Assembly (NCBI GenBank): GCA_035604135.1
Contig: DATNJB010000038.1
Location: 1 to 64,000 of the forward strand
Length of the DNA: 64,000 nucleotides
Reading direction: 5' to 3'
Source of the DNA: Poindextera sp035604135
GTDB lineage: Bacteria; Pseudomonadota; Alphaproteobacteria; Caulobacterales; Caulobacteraceae
Under the pieces are notes generated by a model. It did no database searches. It was given only the letters and a program-made list of their open reading frames with translations, and was not told the origin of the DNA. Position 1 is the stretch's first letter. The number at the start of each line of letters is the position of its first letter. Positions 7,821 through 16,166 of the stretch are shown in pieces. A program made the translations under genes and the position numbers.

Positions 7821-9011
7821 ATGGCGGTCTTCGATCCGGCGGCGGCGACGTCGGCCTACCTGGCGACGCTCTCGTCGGCGGCGCAGGCGAAGGCCGTCGC
7901 CTACACGCAAGGCGGCCATTGGCTGTTGCTCTGGGGCTGGCTCGTCACGGTCGCGGAGTCGGTCCTGATCCTGAAGTCGGGCGGGCTTCTTCGCCTGGTG
8001 CGCGGGCTCGAGCGCACGCGACCGCGCCCGCTGCTCGCCGCCTTCGTGGCGAGCGTCGTTTTCCTGGTCGCCGATTGGGTCCTGGAGCTGCCGTGGGCTA
8101 GCTACGCCGACTGGTGGCGGGAGCGGCAGTACGGAATGACCAGTCAGGCCTGGAGCGGTTGGCTCACCGACCAGGCCATCCTGTTCGGCGCCTCATTGCC
8201 GGTGCTGGCGCTGCTGTTCGTAGCCCTCTACGCCCTCGTCCGTCGCGCCACGCGTAGCTGGCCGCTCTGGACCGGCGCCATCTGCGGCGCCTTCGTCGTG
8301 TTCGGCGCCTGGGCCTCCCCGGCCGTGCTCGAGCCGATGCTCAACCACTACACGCCGGCGCCGCCCGGCCCGGTGCGCGACCTAGTCGTGACGTTGGGCG
8401 ACAGCGTGGGCGTGCCGACCGACAAGATCTACGTCTACAACGGCTCGAAGCAGTCGAACCGCTACACCGCCAACGTCGCGGGCCTGTTCGGGACAGCCCG
8501 CGTCGCGCTCAGCGACACCATGTTCAAACAAGGCGCGGACCTGGCCGAGGTCCGCGGCATCGTCGGCCACGAGATGGGCCACTACGTCCTGCACCACATC
8601 CTCTGGGGCGCCCTCTTCCAGGCGGTCATGGCTGCGCTGGTCGCCTTCGGCGTGATGCTGCTCTTTCCGTTCGTGCGCGGATGGCTGGGAGCGGGTGACC
8701 TAGGCGGGGTGGCGGACCCCGCCGGCCTTCCGATCGCCTATCTGATCGTCGCGAGCTTGAGCCTGATCGCCACCCCAATCTTCAACACCCAGACGCGCAT
8801 GCATGAAGCCGCGGCGGACACGTTTTCGCTCGAACACGCGCACGAACCGGACGGTCTCGCCAAGGCGCTGGTGAAGACGATCGCCTACCGCGCGGCCTCG
8901 CCGTCCGACCTCGAGGAGTTCATCTTCTACGACCACCCCAGCGTCGAGCATCGCATCCGCAAAGCGATGGACTGGAAGGCGGCGCACCCGAACGCCGTCC
9001 CGCAAGGCTGA
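7821..9011 (+). CDS. M48 family membrane metallopeptidase (STE24-like)
   Basis: Zinc endopeptidase of the inner membrane; in this family it removes damaged or CaaX-type substrates, the bacterial substrates being mostly unknown. 396 residues with about five hydrophobic segments before the catalytic domain. The zinc motif is HEMGH at residues 250-254, and the third ligand is Glu329 in EAAAD. The N-terminal multi-helix region and the NGSKQSNRYTANVAG segment are typical of STE24 homologues. Start at ATG 7821 is backed by GAGG 6 bases upstream. It is divergent from purL. Confidence 0.9.
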   Translation: MAVFDPAAATSAYLATLSSAAQAKAVAYTQGGHWLLLWGWLVTVAESVLILKSGGLLRLVRGLERTRPRPLLAAFVASVVFLVADWVLELPWASYADWWRERQYGMTSQAWSGWLTDQAILFGASLPVLALLFVALYALVRRATRSWPLWTGAICGAFVVFGAWASPAVLEPMLNHYTPAPPGPVRDLVVTLGDSVGVPTDKIYVYNGSKQSNRYTANVAGLFGTARVALSDTMFKQGADLAEVRGIVGHEMGHYVLHHILWGALFQAVMAALVAFGVMLLFPFVRGWLGAGDLGGVADPAGLPIAYLIVASLSLIATPIFNTQTRMHEAAADTFSLEHAHEPDGLAKALVKTIAYRAASPSDLEEFIFYDHPSVEHRIRKAMDWKAAHPNAVPQG

Positions 9012-9100
9012 CCACGGCGCTTGTAGCGGCCGGCGGCATGACCCACACTCGCCGCGCTCAAAGCCGCCGTGCCGGCAAGCTTGAACCGTGAGGAACTTCA

Positions 9101-9415
9101 ATGGCCAAACTGGTCGTGATGTACAGCGCACCGAAGGACGCCGCGGCGTTTGACAAGCACTATTTCGAAACCCACATCCCGATCGCCAAGGCAATCCCGG
9201 GCCTTCGCAAGTACGAGGTGAACAACGGTCCGATCATGACGCCGGCCGGGCCGTCAGCGTTCCACCTGATCGCGACGCTGCATTTCGACGACGTGGCGGC
9301 GATCCAGAACGCCTTCGCGAGTCCGCAAGGGCAGGCCGCGGCCGCCGACGTGCAAGGCATGGGCTTTCCCGAAGGCGGCGTGCAGATGCTGATCATGGAC
9401 GCCCGCGAAGTCTGA
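9101..9415 (+). CDS. EthD family protein
   Basis: 104-residue dimeric alpha+beta-barrel protein of the EthD family; some members assist catabolic monooxygenases, most are unassigned. Seen: LVVMYSAPKDAAAFDKHY and THIPIAKAIPGLRKYEV, the typical first half, and a closing strand VQMLIMD. It follows the M48 peptidase by 89 bases and its 3' end overlaps the convergent GrpB gene by 23 bases. Confidence 0.85.
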   Translation: MAKLVVMYSAPKDAAAFDKHYFETHIPIAKAIPGLRKYEVNNGPIMTPAGPSAFHLIATLHFDDVAAIQNAFASPQGQAAAADVQGMGFPEGGVQMLIMDAREV

Positions 9416-9935
9416 CCGGCGGGGCGCGGCCGGCTTTGCGCAGCACATTGGCGACAAAATCGGCCTTGGCGTTCGTGTAGGCCGCGCGGTTCGTCCCGTG
9501 CTCCAAAGCGAGCGCACGCTTGAGCCGCGCGTACGCCAGCATCGTTCGGCGATGGGCGCGGAGATGGTCGCGAAACGCGATCTGGTCGTCGTAGCCGCGC
9601 CAGTCAGGCAGGCAGACGTACAGGTGGTGATCGTGGGTCGAGTGGCCCGGCGGCGTGGCGAACGCCTCACGCCCGGCGACGCCGAAGTCGCCCTCGTGCT
9701 CGTAGCCGAGGCGCGCGAGCCGGTCGATCGCGGCAGGCAGATCGGCGGCCGAGCGCAGCCTGACGGCGAGGTCGATCGTCGGCTTGGCGGCCAGCCCGGA
9801 CACGGCCGTGCTGCCCACGTGATCGATCGCCGCCGCCAACTCGCCGAGCGCCGGCGCGATCAGCGCGCGCAGCCGCTCGTAGCGCGCGGGCCAATCGGGG
9901 TCATAGTCGCAGATGACGACCGGCTCTGACGCCAC
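9393..9935 (-). CDS. GrpB family (UPF0157) nucleotidyltransferase-like protein
   Basis: 180 residues of the GrpB/UPF0157 family, related to nucleotidyltransferases; function undetermined. Diagnostic pieces: YDPDWPARYERLRALI, IDHVGSTAVSGLAAKPTIDL (shortened pattern HVGSTAVxGxxAKPxID) and HHLYVC. It starts with GTG behind GAGG, 10 bases downstream of purQ on the same strand, so it may be the last gene of the purC-purS-purQ transcript. Confidence 0.9.
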   Translation of the reverse strand: MASEPVVICDYDPDWPARYERLRALIAPALGELAAAIDHVGSTAVSGLAAKPTIDLAVRLRSAADLPAAIDRLARLGYEHEGDFGVAGREAFATPPGHSTHDHHLYVCLPDWRGYDDQIAFRDHLRAHRRTMLAYARLKRALALEHGTNRAAYTNAKADFVANVLRKAGRAPPVRLRGRP

Positions 9936-9945
9936 CGTTACGACC

Positions 9946-10608
9946 TCAGGCGCTGGCGAGCACGCTTTGAAACAGCAGCGCGCCGTCAGCGGAGCCCAGC
10001 GCCTGCTCGAACGCCCGGTCGGGGTGGGGCATCATGCCGAGCACGTTGCCGCGGCCGTTGATGATGCCCGCGATGTCGCGCGCCGAACCGTTCGGGTTGT
10101 CGGTATAGCGGAAGACGACCTGCCCCTCGCCCTCAAGGCGGTCGAGCGTGGCCGTATCGGCGTAGTAGTTCCCTTCCCCGTTGCCGACCGTCATCTCGAC
10201 GTGGCGCTTGCCGCGGTAGGCGGCCGTGAAGCGGGTCTGGCTGTTCACGACGTCGAGGCCGACCCGCTTGCAGACGTACTTGAGCCCGGCGTTGCGCAAC
10301 AGCGCGCCGGGCAGCATGCCGGCCTCGCAGAGGACCTGGAAGCCGTTGCAGACGCCAAGAACAGCGACCCCGCGCTCCGCTTCGGCCCTAACCGCCTTCA
10401 TGACCGGCGACAGCGCCGCCATCGCCCCACAGCGCAGGTAGTCGCCATAGGCGAACCCGCCCGGCAGGACGATGAGGTCGACGCTGGCCGGCAACGCCGT
10501 CTCGGCGTGCCAGACCATCTCGACCGACGCGTCGGTCGAGCGCTCGATCGCAGTCTTGCAGTCGCGGTCGCAGTTCGATCCGGGAAAGACCACGACCGCG
10601 GCCTTCAT
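9946..10608 (-). CDS. purQ: Phosphoribosylformylglycinamidine synthase subunit PurQ
   Basis: Class I glutamine amidotransferase that supplies ammonia to PurL. 220 residues. N-terminus MKAAVVVFPGSNCDRD, the oxyanion-loop GGFAYGDYLRCGA, the nucleophile Cys in GVCNGFQVL (about residue 86) and the His/Glu pair in MMPHPDRAFEQ. Start at ATG 10608, one base after the stop of the DUF3291 gene, so translation is likely coupled. The longer upstream frame would overlap that gene and lacks family resemblance. Confidence 0.97.
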   Translation of the reverse strand: MKAAVVVFPGSNCDRDCKTAIERSTDASVEMVWHAETALPASVDLIVLPGGFAYGDYLRCGAMAALSPVMKAVRAEAERGVAVLGVCNGFQVLCEAGMLPGALLRNAGLKYVCKRVGLDVVNSQTRFTAAYRGKRHVEMTVGNGEGNYYADTATLDRLEGEGQVVFRYTDNPNGSARDIAGIINGRGNVLGMMPHPDRAFEQALGSADGALLFQSVLASA

Positions 10609-10609
10609 C

Positions 10610-11095
10610 CTAGGCGCACTCGTCCAGCACCGGAGCCGGCGGTGCGGCGCCGGCGGCGGGGAACGGCTCGCGGAAACTGAAGGCGAACGGCGTCGGCCCA
10701 TCGCGGCGCAACGCCTCTAGCCGCTCGCGGCCCTCGGCGGGCGTGGGCCGGTGGCCGGCCGGGACCCACCAAAGGGCGATGTAGGCCTCGGCAGGCGGCT
10801 CGAACCACTCGCGCCGGCGGCGCATCACGTCGCGGTGTCCGCTCCGATAGGCGAACGCCGCAAGGGTCTCCAGGCTCTCCCAGACCGACATGTTGAGCGC
10901 GACGAGCGGGTCGTCGAACGCGTGGATGTCTGTGGCGTCGTCCCCCTCGCCGGTAAGGCGCCAGACGAACCCGGGCTGCGCCTCGGCGAGCGCGTTGATG
11001 CGATCAAGGTTGGCGACGAACTCCGCCACTTCGGGCGAGCCGACCGGCGCGACAAGTCGTCCGATGTTGATCTGGGCGAGATGAAACGCGCTCAT
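10610..11095 (-). CDS. DUF3291 domain protein inside the purS-purQ operon
   Basis: 161 residues. The sequence FHLAQINIGRLVAP, FVWRLTGEG, LVALNMSVWESLETL and ALWWVPAGHRPT matches the DUF3291 pattern, a small ferredoxin-like fold related to antibiotic-biosynthesis monooxygenases (inference from strand order). The start ATG overlaps the purS stop as ATGA, and its stop is one base before purQ ATG. It is therefore embedded in the FGAM synthase operon. Whether it acts in purine synthesis is unknown. Confidence 0.88.
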   Translation of the reverse strand: MSAFHLAQINIGRLVAPVGSPEVAEFVANLDRINALAEAQPGFVWRLTGEGDDATDIHAFDDPLVALNMSVWESLETLAAFAYRSGHRDVMRRRREWFEPPAEAYIALWWVPAGHRPTPAEGRERLEALRRDGPTPFAFSFREPFPAAGAAPPAPVLDECA

Positions 11096-11331
11096 GCCAG
11101 CTCCACGCGATAGCCTTCGATGACGGTGTTGGCGAGCAACCGCTCGCACATGGACTTGACCTCGGCCTCGGCCTTGGCGCGGTCATCGCCGGCGAGCTCG
11201 AAGGCGATGGTCTTGCCGACCCGCACGCCGGAGACGTCGGCGAAGCCCAGTCCGTGCAAGGCCCCCTCTATCGCCTTGCCCTGCACGTCCAGCACGCCGG
11301 GTTTCAGGAACACGTGCACCGTGGCCTTCAT
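11092..11331 (-). CDS. purS: Phosphoribosylformylglycinamidine synthase subunit PurS
   Basis: 79-residue dimeric subunit that joins PurQ to PurL. The pattern MKATVHVFLKPGVLDVQGKA (residues 1-20) and LGFADVSGVRVGK is characteristic. It overlaps purC upstream and the DUF3291 gene downstream, each by 4 bases (ATGA), the hallmark of coupled translation. Confidence 0.97.
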   Translation of the reverse strand: MKATVHVFLKPGVLDVQGKAIEGALHGLGFADVSGVRVGKTIAFELAGDDRAKAEAEVKSMCERLLANTVIEGYRVELA

Positions 11332-12122
11332 TCTTCCTCTTCGTCCTCGACCAGGCGCGGACCGCTCGACGGCCGCCCGCCCTGAATGACGGTCGGCATC
11401 TCCTTCATGATGCCCAGCCGCCGCGCCACCTCGGTGTAACTCTCGATCACGTTGCCGAGGTCGCGGCGGAAGCGGTCCTTGTCCAGCTTCTCGTTCGTGG
11501 CCGAGTCCCAGAGCCGGCAGGAGTCGGGGCTGATTTCGTCGGCCAGCACGATGCGCGAGAAGTCGTTCTCCCAGACGCGGCCGAACTCGATCTTGAAGTC
11601 GACAAGCGTGATGCCGACGGCGCTGAACACCCCGCTCAGGAAGTCGTTGATCCTGAGCGTCATCGCCATGATGTCGTCGATCTCCTGCGGCGAGGCCCAG
11701 TTGAAGGCGGTGATGTGTTCTTCGGCAACCATCGGGTCGTTCAGCTTGTCGTCCTTCAGGCAGAACTCGATGATCGAGCGCGGCAGCACCTGACCCTCGG
11801 GCAGGCCGAAGCGGGTCGAGAGCGACCCGGCGGCGATGTTGCGGCAGATCACCTCCAGCGGAATGATCTCCACCTCGCGGATCAGCTGCTCGCGCAGATT
11901 CAGACGCCGGATGAAGTGGTTCTGCACGCCAATCGCGTTCAGCCGGGTCATCATGTATTCGCTGATGCGATTGTTGAGGACGCCCTTGCCCTCGAGTTGC
12001 GCCTTCTTCTGACCGTTGAAGGCGGTCGCGTCGTCCTTAAAATACTGGATAAGCGTGCCGGGCTCAGGTCCCTCGTAGAGGATCTTGGCCTTGCCTTCGT
12101 AAATCTTCTTGCGGCGGGTCAT
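11328..12122 (-). CDS. purC: Phosphoribosylaminoimidazole-succinocarboxamide synthase (SAICAR synthetase)
   Basis: ATP-dependent joining of aspartate to CAIR. 264 residues. N-terminal KKIYEGKAKILYEG, the middle LEVICRNIAAGSL, and the C-terminal signatures LVDFKIEFGR and ADEISPDSCRLWD. Start ATG 12122 gives the standard N-terminus; a longer frame exists but would overlap the divergent channel gene. The last 20 residues are an acidic tail ending DEEEE. First gene of the purC-purS-DUF3291-purQ-grpB run. Confidence 0.97.
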   Translation of the reverse strand: MTRRKKIYEGKAKILYEGPEPGTLIQYFKDDATAFNGQKKAQLEGKGVLNNRISEYMMTRLNAIGVQNHFIRRLNLREQLIREVEIIPLEVICRNIAAGSLSTRFGLPEGQVLPRSIIEFCLKDDKLNDPMVAEEHITAFNWASPQEIDDIMAMTLRINDFLSGVFSAVGITLVDFKIEFGRVWENDFSRIVLADEISPDSCRLWDSATNEKLDKDRFRRDLGNVIESYTEVARRLGIMKEMPTVIQGGRPSSGPRLVEDEEEE

Positions 12123-12232
12123 GGGTTTGGCACTCTTCCCCGACGAGCCGGGCGCAGGCGCGCGGGGACGCGCCGCTCGCGCGGGAACCGACTCGACGCA
12201 AGACAATGTAGGGCGCTGAGCGTTTGAAAGAA

Positions 12233-13201
12233 ATGGCGACGGGGCGGCGAAACCCCACGGCTGGCAAGACGGCGACAGAGCGGCGGCCACAGGCGCGGCG
12301 CGGCGCGCCGAAGCCCGATGACCGGCCGCGCTTCACGAACATCAGCGCGGCGCGGACGGACATCCACGTCGTCGGGGCCGAGGGCGGCGGGATTCGCGAC
12401 CTCTATCATGGCGTTCTGACCATCCCGTGGTGGGGCTTCTTCCTGCTCGTGCTTGGCGTCTTCCTGGGCGCCAACGCGCTCTTCGCTTTCCTCTACTGGC
12501 TTGACCCCGCGGGCGTCGCCGGCGCGCGACCCCACTCGTTCGCCGACGACTTCTTCTTCTCCGTCGAGACCATATCGACGATCGGCTACGGCGCCATGAC
12601 GCCCAAGAGCCTCTACGCCAACCTGGTGATGACCGCCGAAGCGTTCGTCGGCCTCGGCATCGTCGCTGTGGCCACAGGTCTCATCTTCGCGAGGGTTTCA
12701 CGACCGACGGCGCGGGTGCTGTTCAGCCGCGTCGCCGTGATCACCGCCTTCGATGGCGTGCCGTCGCTGATGTTCCGCGCCGCCAACCAGCGCGGCAATC
12801 AGATCCTCGAGGCGCAGGCCTCGGTCAGCCTGTTCGGCGAAGCTCTCACCAGCGAGGGCCACCGCATGCGCCGCTTCCAGGACCTGGACCTGATGCGCAG
12901 CCGCCAGCCGATGTTCACCCTGACCTGGACGCTCATCCACCGCATCGACGAAGCCAGCCCGCTGCACGGGCACACCCAAGACTCGCTGGAGGCGATTGGC
13001 GCCGAGATCGTCGTCGCCCTGAACGGCGTCGATGAAGTCTTCGCCCAGCGCATCTACGCGCGCCACGCCTACCTACCCGACGAGATCCTGTGGGACCGTC
13101 AGTTCGCCGATGTGCTGACCACCGACGGCGACGGACGCAGGGTGGTGAATTACCACAACTTTCACGACGTAAAGCCGCTGCCGGACGCCGGCTCTCATTG
13201 A
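12233..13201 (+). CDS. Inward-rectifier-type potassium channel (KirBac-like)
   Basis: Inner-membrane K+ channel. 322 residues: a basic cytoplasmic N-terminus, an amphipathic slide-helix region, first membrane helix about residues 65-90, pore loop with filter TIGYG at 116-120, second helix about 128-150, then a beta-rich cytoplasmic domain with FRAANQRGNQI and the LTWTLIHRIDEASPL segment typical of Kir domains. ATG 12233 is preferred to an in-frame TTG 9 bases upstream. It is divergent from purC with about 110 bases between. Confidence 0.92.
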   Translation: MATGRRNPTAGKTATERRPQARRGAPKPDDRPRFTNISAARTDIHVVGAEGGGIRDLYHGVLTIPWWGFFLLVLGVFLGANALFAFLYWLDPAGVAGARPHSFADDFFFSVETISTIGYGAMTPKSLYANLVMTAEAFVGLGIVAVATGLIFARVSRPTARVLFSRVAVITAFDGVPSLMFRAANQRGNQILEAQASVSLFGEALTSEGHRMRRFQDLDLMRSRQPMFTLTWTLIHRIDEASPLHGHTQDSLEAIGAEIVVALNGVDEVFAQRIYARHAYLPDEILWDRQFADVLTTDGDGRRVVNYHNFHDVKPLPDAGSH

Positions 13202-13259
13202 TCCCGGGCCGGAGGTCCCTTATTGGACACGGCGGGCGTAGGCCATTGTGAGCGTGGGC

Positions 13260-13583
13260 ATGACCACCTTCGACGAGCGTGAAGAAGGCTTCGAACGCAA
13301 ATTCGTCGAAGACGAGGCGCTTGAGTTTAAGGCCACCGCGCGCCGCAACCGTCTGCTGGGGTTATGGGCCGGCGAGCTGATGGGGCTGAATGAGGCGGGC
13401 CTCGACGACTACGCCGCCGCCATCGTCCGCGCCGACGTCACCACGCCGGGCGACGAAGACGTGCTGCGCCGCGTCAGCCGCGACCTCGAAGGCGCGGGTA
13501 TCAAGGTGTCCGAGGGCCAGGTGCGCGGCAAGATGGACGAACTCCTCGCCATCGCCCGCGGCCAGATCCAGTCGGGCGAATAG
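13260..13583 (+). CDS. F1F0-ATPase inhibitor zeta subunit (DUF1476)
   Basis: Alphaproteobacterial zeta subunit, which blocks reverse ATP hydrolysis by F1-ATPase (known from Paracoccus). 107 residues from ATG 13260; GTG 13248 would add four. The family pattern is clear: MTTFDEREEGFERKFVEDE (inhibitory N-terminus), FKATARRNRLLGLWAGELMG, and GDEDVLRRVSRDLE. Monocistronic-looking between the channel gene and a hairpin at 13609-13627. Confidence 0.93.
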   Translation: MTTFDEREEGFERKFVEDEALEFKATARRNRLLGLWAGELMGLNEAGLDDYAAAIVRADVTTPGDEDVLRRVSRDLEGAGIKVSEGQVRGKMDELLAIARGQIQSGE

Positions 13584-13608
13584 GCCCAAACCCACCTTTT
13601 TCCGTCAT

Positions 13609-13627
13609 GGCCCGGCTTGTCCGGGCC
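13609..13627. terminator. Perfect hairpin, likely bidirectional terminator or REP-type element
   Basis: GGCCCGG, loop CTTGT, CCGGGCC: a 7-bp perfect stem between the convergent zeta gene and purB. The flanking text up to 13735 (CCGTCATGG before it, GGGGATGACG near 13720) resembles the dispersed palindromic intergenic repeats common in alphaproteobacteria. No U tract follows. Confidence 0.5.
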
Positions 13628-13736
13628 ACCCATGATCACCATGCGGCGTGAGTGTTCATAGGTTCCCTGCATTGGCTGCTACGCGCCTCTGCTTCGCGGT
13701 CCGCTGCGCTCCAGCGGGGATGACGATTGGTTTTGG

Positions 13737-15041
13737 CTAGTCGGCGAACGCGCGCTCGAACAGCGCGTCCAGGTGCTTGAAGTGGTAGGAGAGGTCGAAC
13801 AGCTCGGCCAGCTCCGGGTCGCTCAGGTGCGGGCGGACGTCCGCGTCGGCCATCAGGAGCTCTGAGAACATCCCCTCCCCGCGCCAGATCTTCATCGCGT
13901 TGCGCTGCACCGCCGCGTAGGCCGCCTCGCGCGAGACGCCCTTCTGGGTCAGCGCCAGCAGCACGCGCTGGGAGTTCACCAGACCGCCCAGCCGGTCGAG
14001 GTTCTTGCGCATTGTCTCCGGATAGACGACCAGCCGCTCGACCACGCCCGCCAGTCGGCGGAGCGCGAAGTCGAGGTGCACGCAGGCGTCGGGCGCGATG
14101 CCGCGCTCGACCGACGAGTGGCTGATGTCGCGCTCGTGCCACAGCGCCACGTCCTCCAGCGCCGGGATCACCGCCGAGCGGACGAGGCGCGCCAGACCGG
14201 TCAGGTTCTCCGTGAGGATCGGGTTGCGCTTGTGCGGCATCGACGACGAGCCCTTCTGGCCCTGGTCGAACGGCTCTTCCGCTTCCTGGACCTCGGTGCG
14301 TTGCAGGTGGCGGATCTCGACCGCCAGCCGCTCGATCGAGGCCGCGACCACCGCCAACATGGCGAAATAGGCCGCATGCCGGTCGCGCGGGATCACCTGG
14401 GTCGAGATCGGCTCGATGGCGAGGCCGAGCATCTTGGCCACATGCGCTTCCACGCGCGGATCGACGTTGGCGAAGGTGCCGACGGAGCCGGAGATGGCGC
14501 AGGTGGCGATCTCGGCGCGGGCGGTCTTCAGGCGCCTGCGGGCGCGGACGAACTCGGCATAGTGGCCAGCGAGCTTCAGCCCGAAGGTGGTCGGCTCGGC
14601 ATGCACGCCGTGGCTGCGGCCGACCGTCGGCGTGTGGCGATACTCGAACGCGCGCGTTTTCAGCGCCGCAAGCACCAGCTCGACATCCTCGAGCAGCAGA
14701 TCGGTGGCGCGGGTCAGTTGAACCGCCAGCGCCGTGTCGTTGACGTCTGACGAGGTCAGCCCCTGGTGCAGGAAACGCGCCTCGGGCCCAACGATTTCAG
14801 TCACATGTGTCGTGAAGGCGATGACGTCGTGCTTCACCTCCCGCTCGATCTCGTCGATACGGTCGACGTCCCAGATGGCGTCCCGGCCTTTTTCCCAGAT
14901 GACCTCGGCGGCGCGCTTGGGGATGACGCCAAGTTCGGCCATGGCGTCGGCGGCATGCGCCTCGATCTCGAACATGATCTTGAACCGCGTCTGGGGCGAC
15001 CAGATCTCGGCGGCTTCGGGCCTGGCGTAGCGGGGGATCAT
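13737..15041 (-). CDS. purB: Adenylosuccinate lyase
   Basis: Removes fumarate from SAICAR and from adenylosuccinate. 434 residues. N-terminus MIPRYARPEAAEIWSP; the superfamily signature SSSMPHKRNPI holds the mobile catalytic Ser; TSSDVNDTA and GRSHGVHAEPTTFG carry the catalytic His residues. It stands near the purC-S-Q and purL genes but in its own unit, upstream of which lies the HtrA-like gene on the same strand. Confidence 0.97.
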   Translation of the reverse strand: MIPRYARPEAAEIWSPQTRFKIMFEIEAHAADAMAELGVIPKRAAEVIWEKGRDAIWDVDRIDEIEREVKHDVIAFTTHVTEIVGPEARFLHQGLTSSDVNDTALAVQLTRATDLLLEDVELVLAALKTRAFEYRHTPTVGRSHGVHAEPTTFGLKLAGHYAEFVRARRRLKTARAEIATCAISGSVGTFANVDPRVEAHVAKMLGLAIEPISTQVIPRDRHAAYFAMLAVVAASIERLAVEIRHLQRTEVQEAEEPFDQGQKGSSSMPHKRNPILTENLTGLARLVRSAVIPALEDVALWHERDISHSSVERGIAPDACVHLDFALRRLAGVVERLVVYPETMRKNLDRLGGLVNSQRVLLALTQKGVSREAAYAAVQRNAMKIWRGEGMFSELLMADADVRPHLSDPELAELFDLSYHFKHLDALFERAFAD

Positions 15042-15096
15042 GTCGCTGGGATGGGCGCCGCGCGATCGGGAGTCAAGGCGTCGGCGGCTTCAAGGG

Positions 15097-16074
15097 TCAG
15101 TTGAGGCGCGGTTTCCGTTGCCGCGTGGCGCGGTCGCCCGAGCGCACCTCGACGTCGAACACGTCGTGCTCCCGCTGGACCGTGAGCGGGACAACGACGC
15201 CGGGCTCGCCCAGCGCCCAGAGCCGCTTGTAGAAATCGCCGAGGTCGTCGATGGGCTGGCCGGCGATCCTGTGGATGATGTCGCCGCGCCGCAGCTCGGC
15301 CCGTGCGGCCGGCCCACCGGGGGTGACCTCCACGATGACGACGTGGGAGGCGATCTCCTGGGAAAGGACGCCCAGCCATGGCCGGGGCGGACTGGCCCGT
15401 CGACCGCGGGCAAGGTCGTCGAGGATGGGCGGCAGAAGCTCGATGGGCACGAACATGTTCAACGGGCTTATCGCGCCATCCGGCGCCCGTTGCTCCATCT
15501 GCAGCGAGCCCACGCCGATCAGCTCGCCGGCGGCGCCGATGAGCGCCGCGCCGTTCCAATGCGGGTGGGCCGGTTCGACGAAGAGCGCCGCGTCCAGCGC
15601 GTACTCCCAGTAGCCGGCGAACGGCTCGCGCGCGAGGAGCTGTGCGGCGAGCGCATGCGCCCTGCCGCCGGCGCCGGCGGCGATCACGCTCGCCCCCGCC
15701 TGCAGCGTCCTGGAGTCGCCGATCGGCAACGCCGGCGCCGCCAGCCGCTCGAGTGGAAAGACGAGGCCGAACCCGGTGGGCTGGTCGACGCCAAGCACGT
15801 GGGCGGGGATGCGCGCCCCGTCGTTGGTGGTCAGCGTCACCTCGTCGGCCTCGGTGATCAGGTAGCCGATGGTGAGCACAAGGCCGTCGGCGCCGATGAC
15901 GATCGCGTTGCCGAGGCGCTCGGTTCCGAGCGTCCTGGCGGAGAACGCCTCCTCGCTGATCTTCGACTCGAGCGCGACGATGGACGACAGGCAATGGTCC
16001 AAGTCGAAGTCGAGCGATCGCGCGACGGGCCGGAGTTCCTCGTCGACTTCGTAACCGGCAAATGGCGACGGCAC
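15097..16074 (-). CDS. HtrA-like protein with PDZ domain but no catalytic triad
   Basis: 325 residues. Strand order and motifs follow HtrA/DegP: LGNAIVIGADGLVLTIGYL (first barrel), LPIGDSRTLQAGASVIAAG (second barrel), ALIGAAGELIGVGS, and a PDZ domain about residues 215-310 (WLGVLSQE, VTPGGPAARAELRRGDII). At the triad positions the His of NNHV is Tyr (IGYL), the Asp of DxAVL is Gly (FGLVF), and GNSGG is WNGAA, so it should not be a protease. GTG 16074 is chosen because GGAGG lies 6 bases upstream. No signal peptide or membrane segment is evident, which suggests cytoplasm. A binding or scaffold role is inference. Confidence 0.85.
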   Translation of the reverse strand: MPSPFAGYEVDEELRPVARSLDFDLDHCLSSIVALESKISEEAFSARTLGTERLGNAIVIGADGLVLTIGYLITEADEVTLTTNDGARIPAHVLGVDQPTGFGLVFPLERLAAPALPIGDSRTLQAGASVIAAGAGGRAHALAAQLLAREPFAGYWEYALDAALFVEPAHPHWNGAALIGAAGELIGVGSLQMEQRAPDGAISPLNMFVPIELLPPILDDLARGRRASPPRPWLGVLSQEIASHVVIVEVTPGGPAARAELRRGDIIHRIAGQPIDDLGDFYKRLWALGEPGVVVPLTVQREHDVFDVEVRSGDRATRQRKPRLN

Positions 16075-16166
16075 GGCAAACCTCCGAACAAGCTTCCGGC
16101 ATTCGGATGCTACGCCGACTGGCGGCGGTGAAAAGCGGCTTACGGGCCGTCGGTTCCGCGCCGCGA

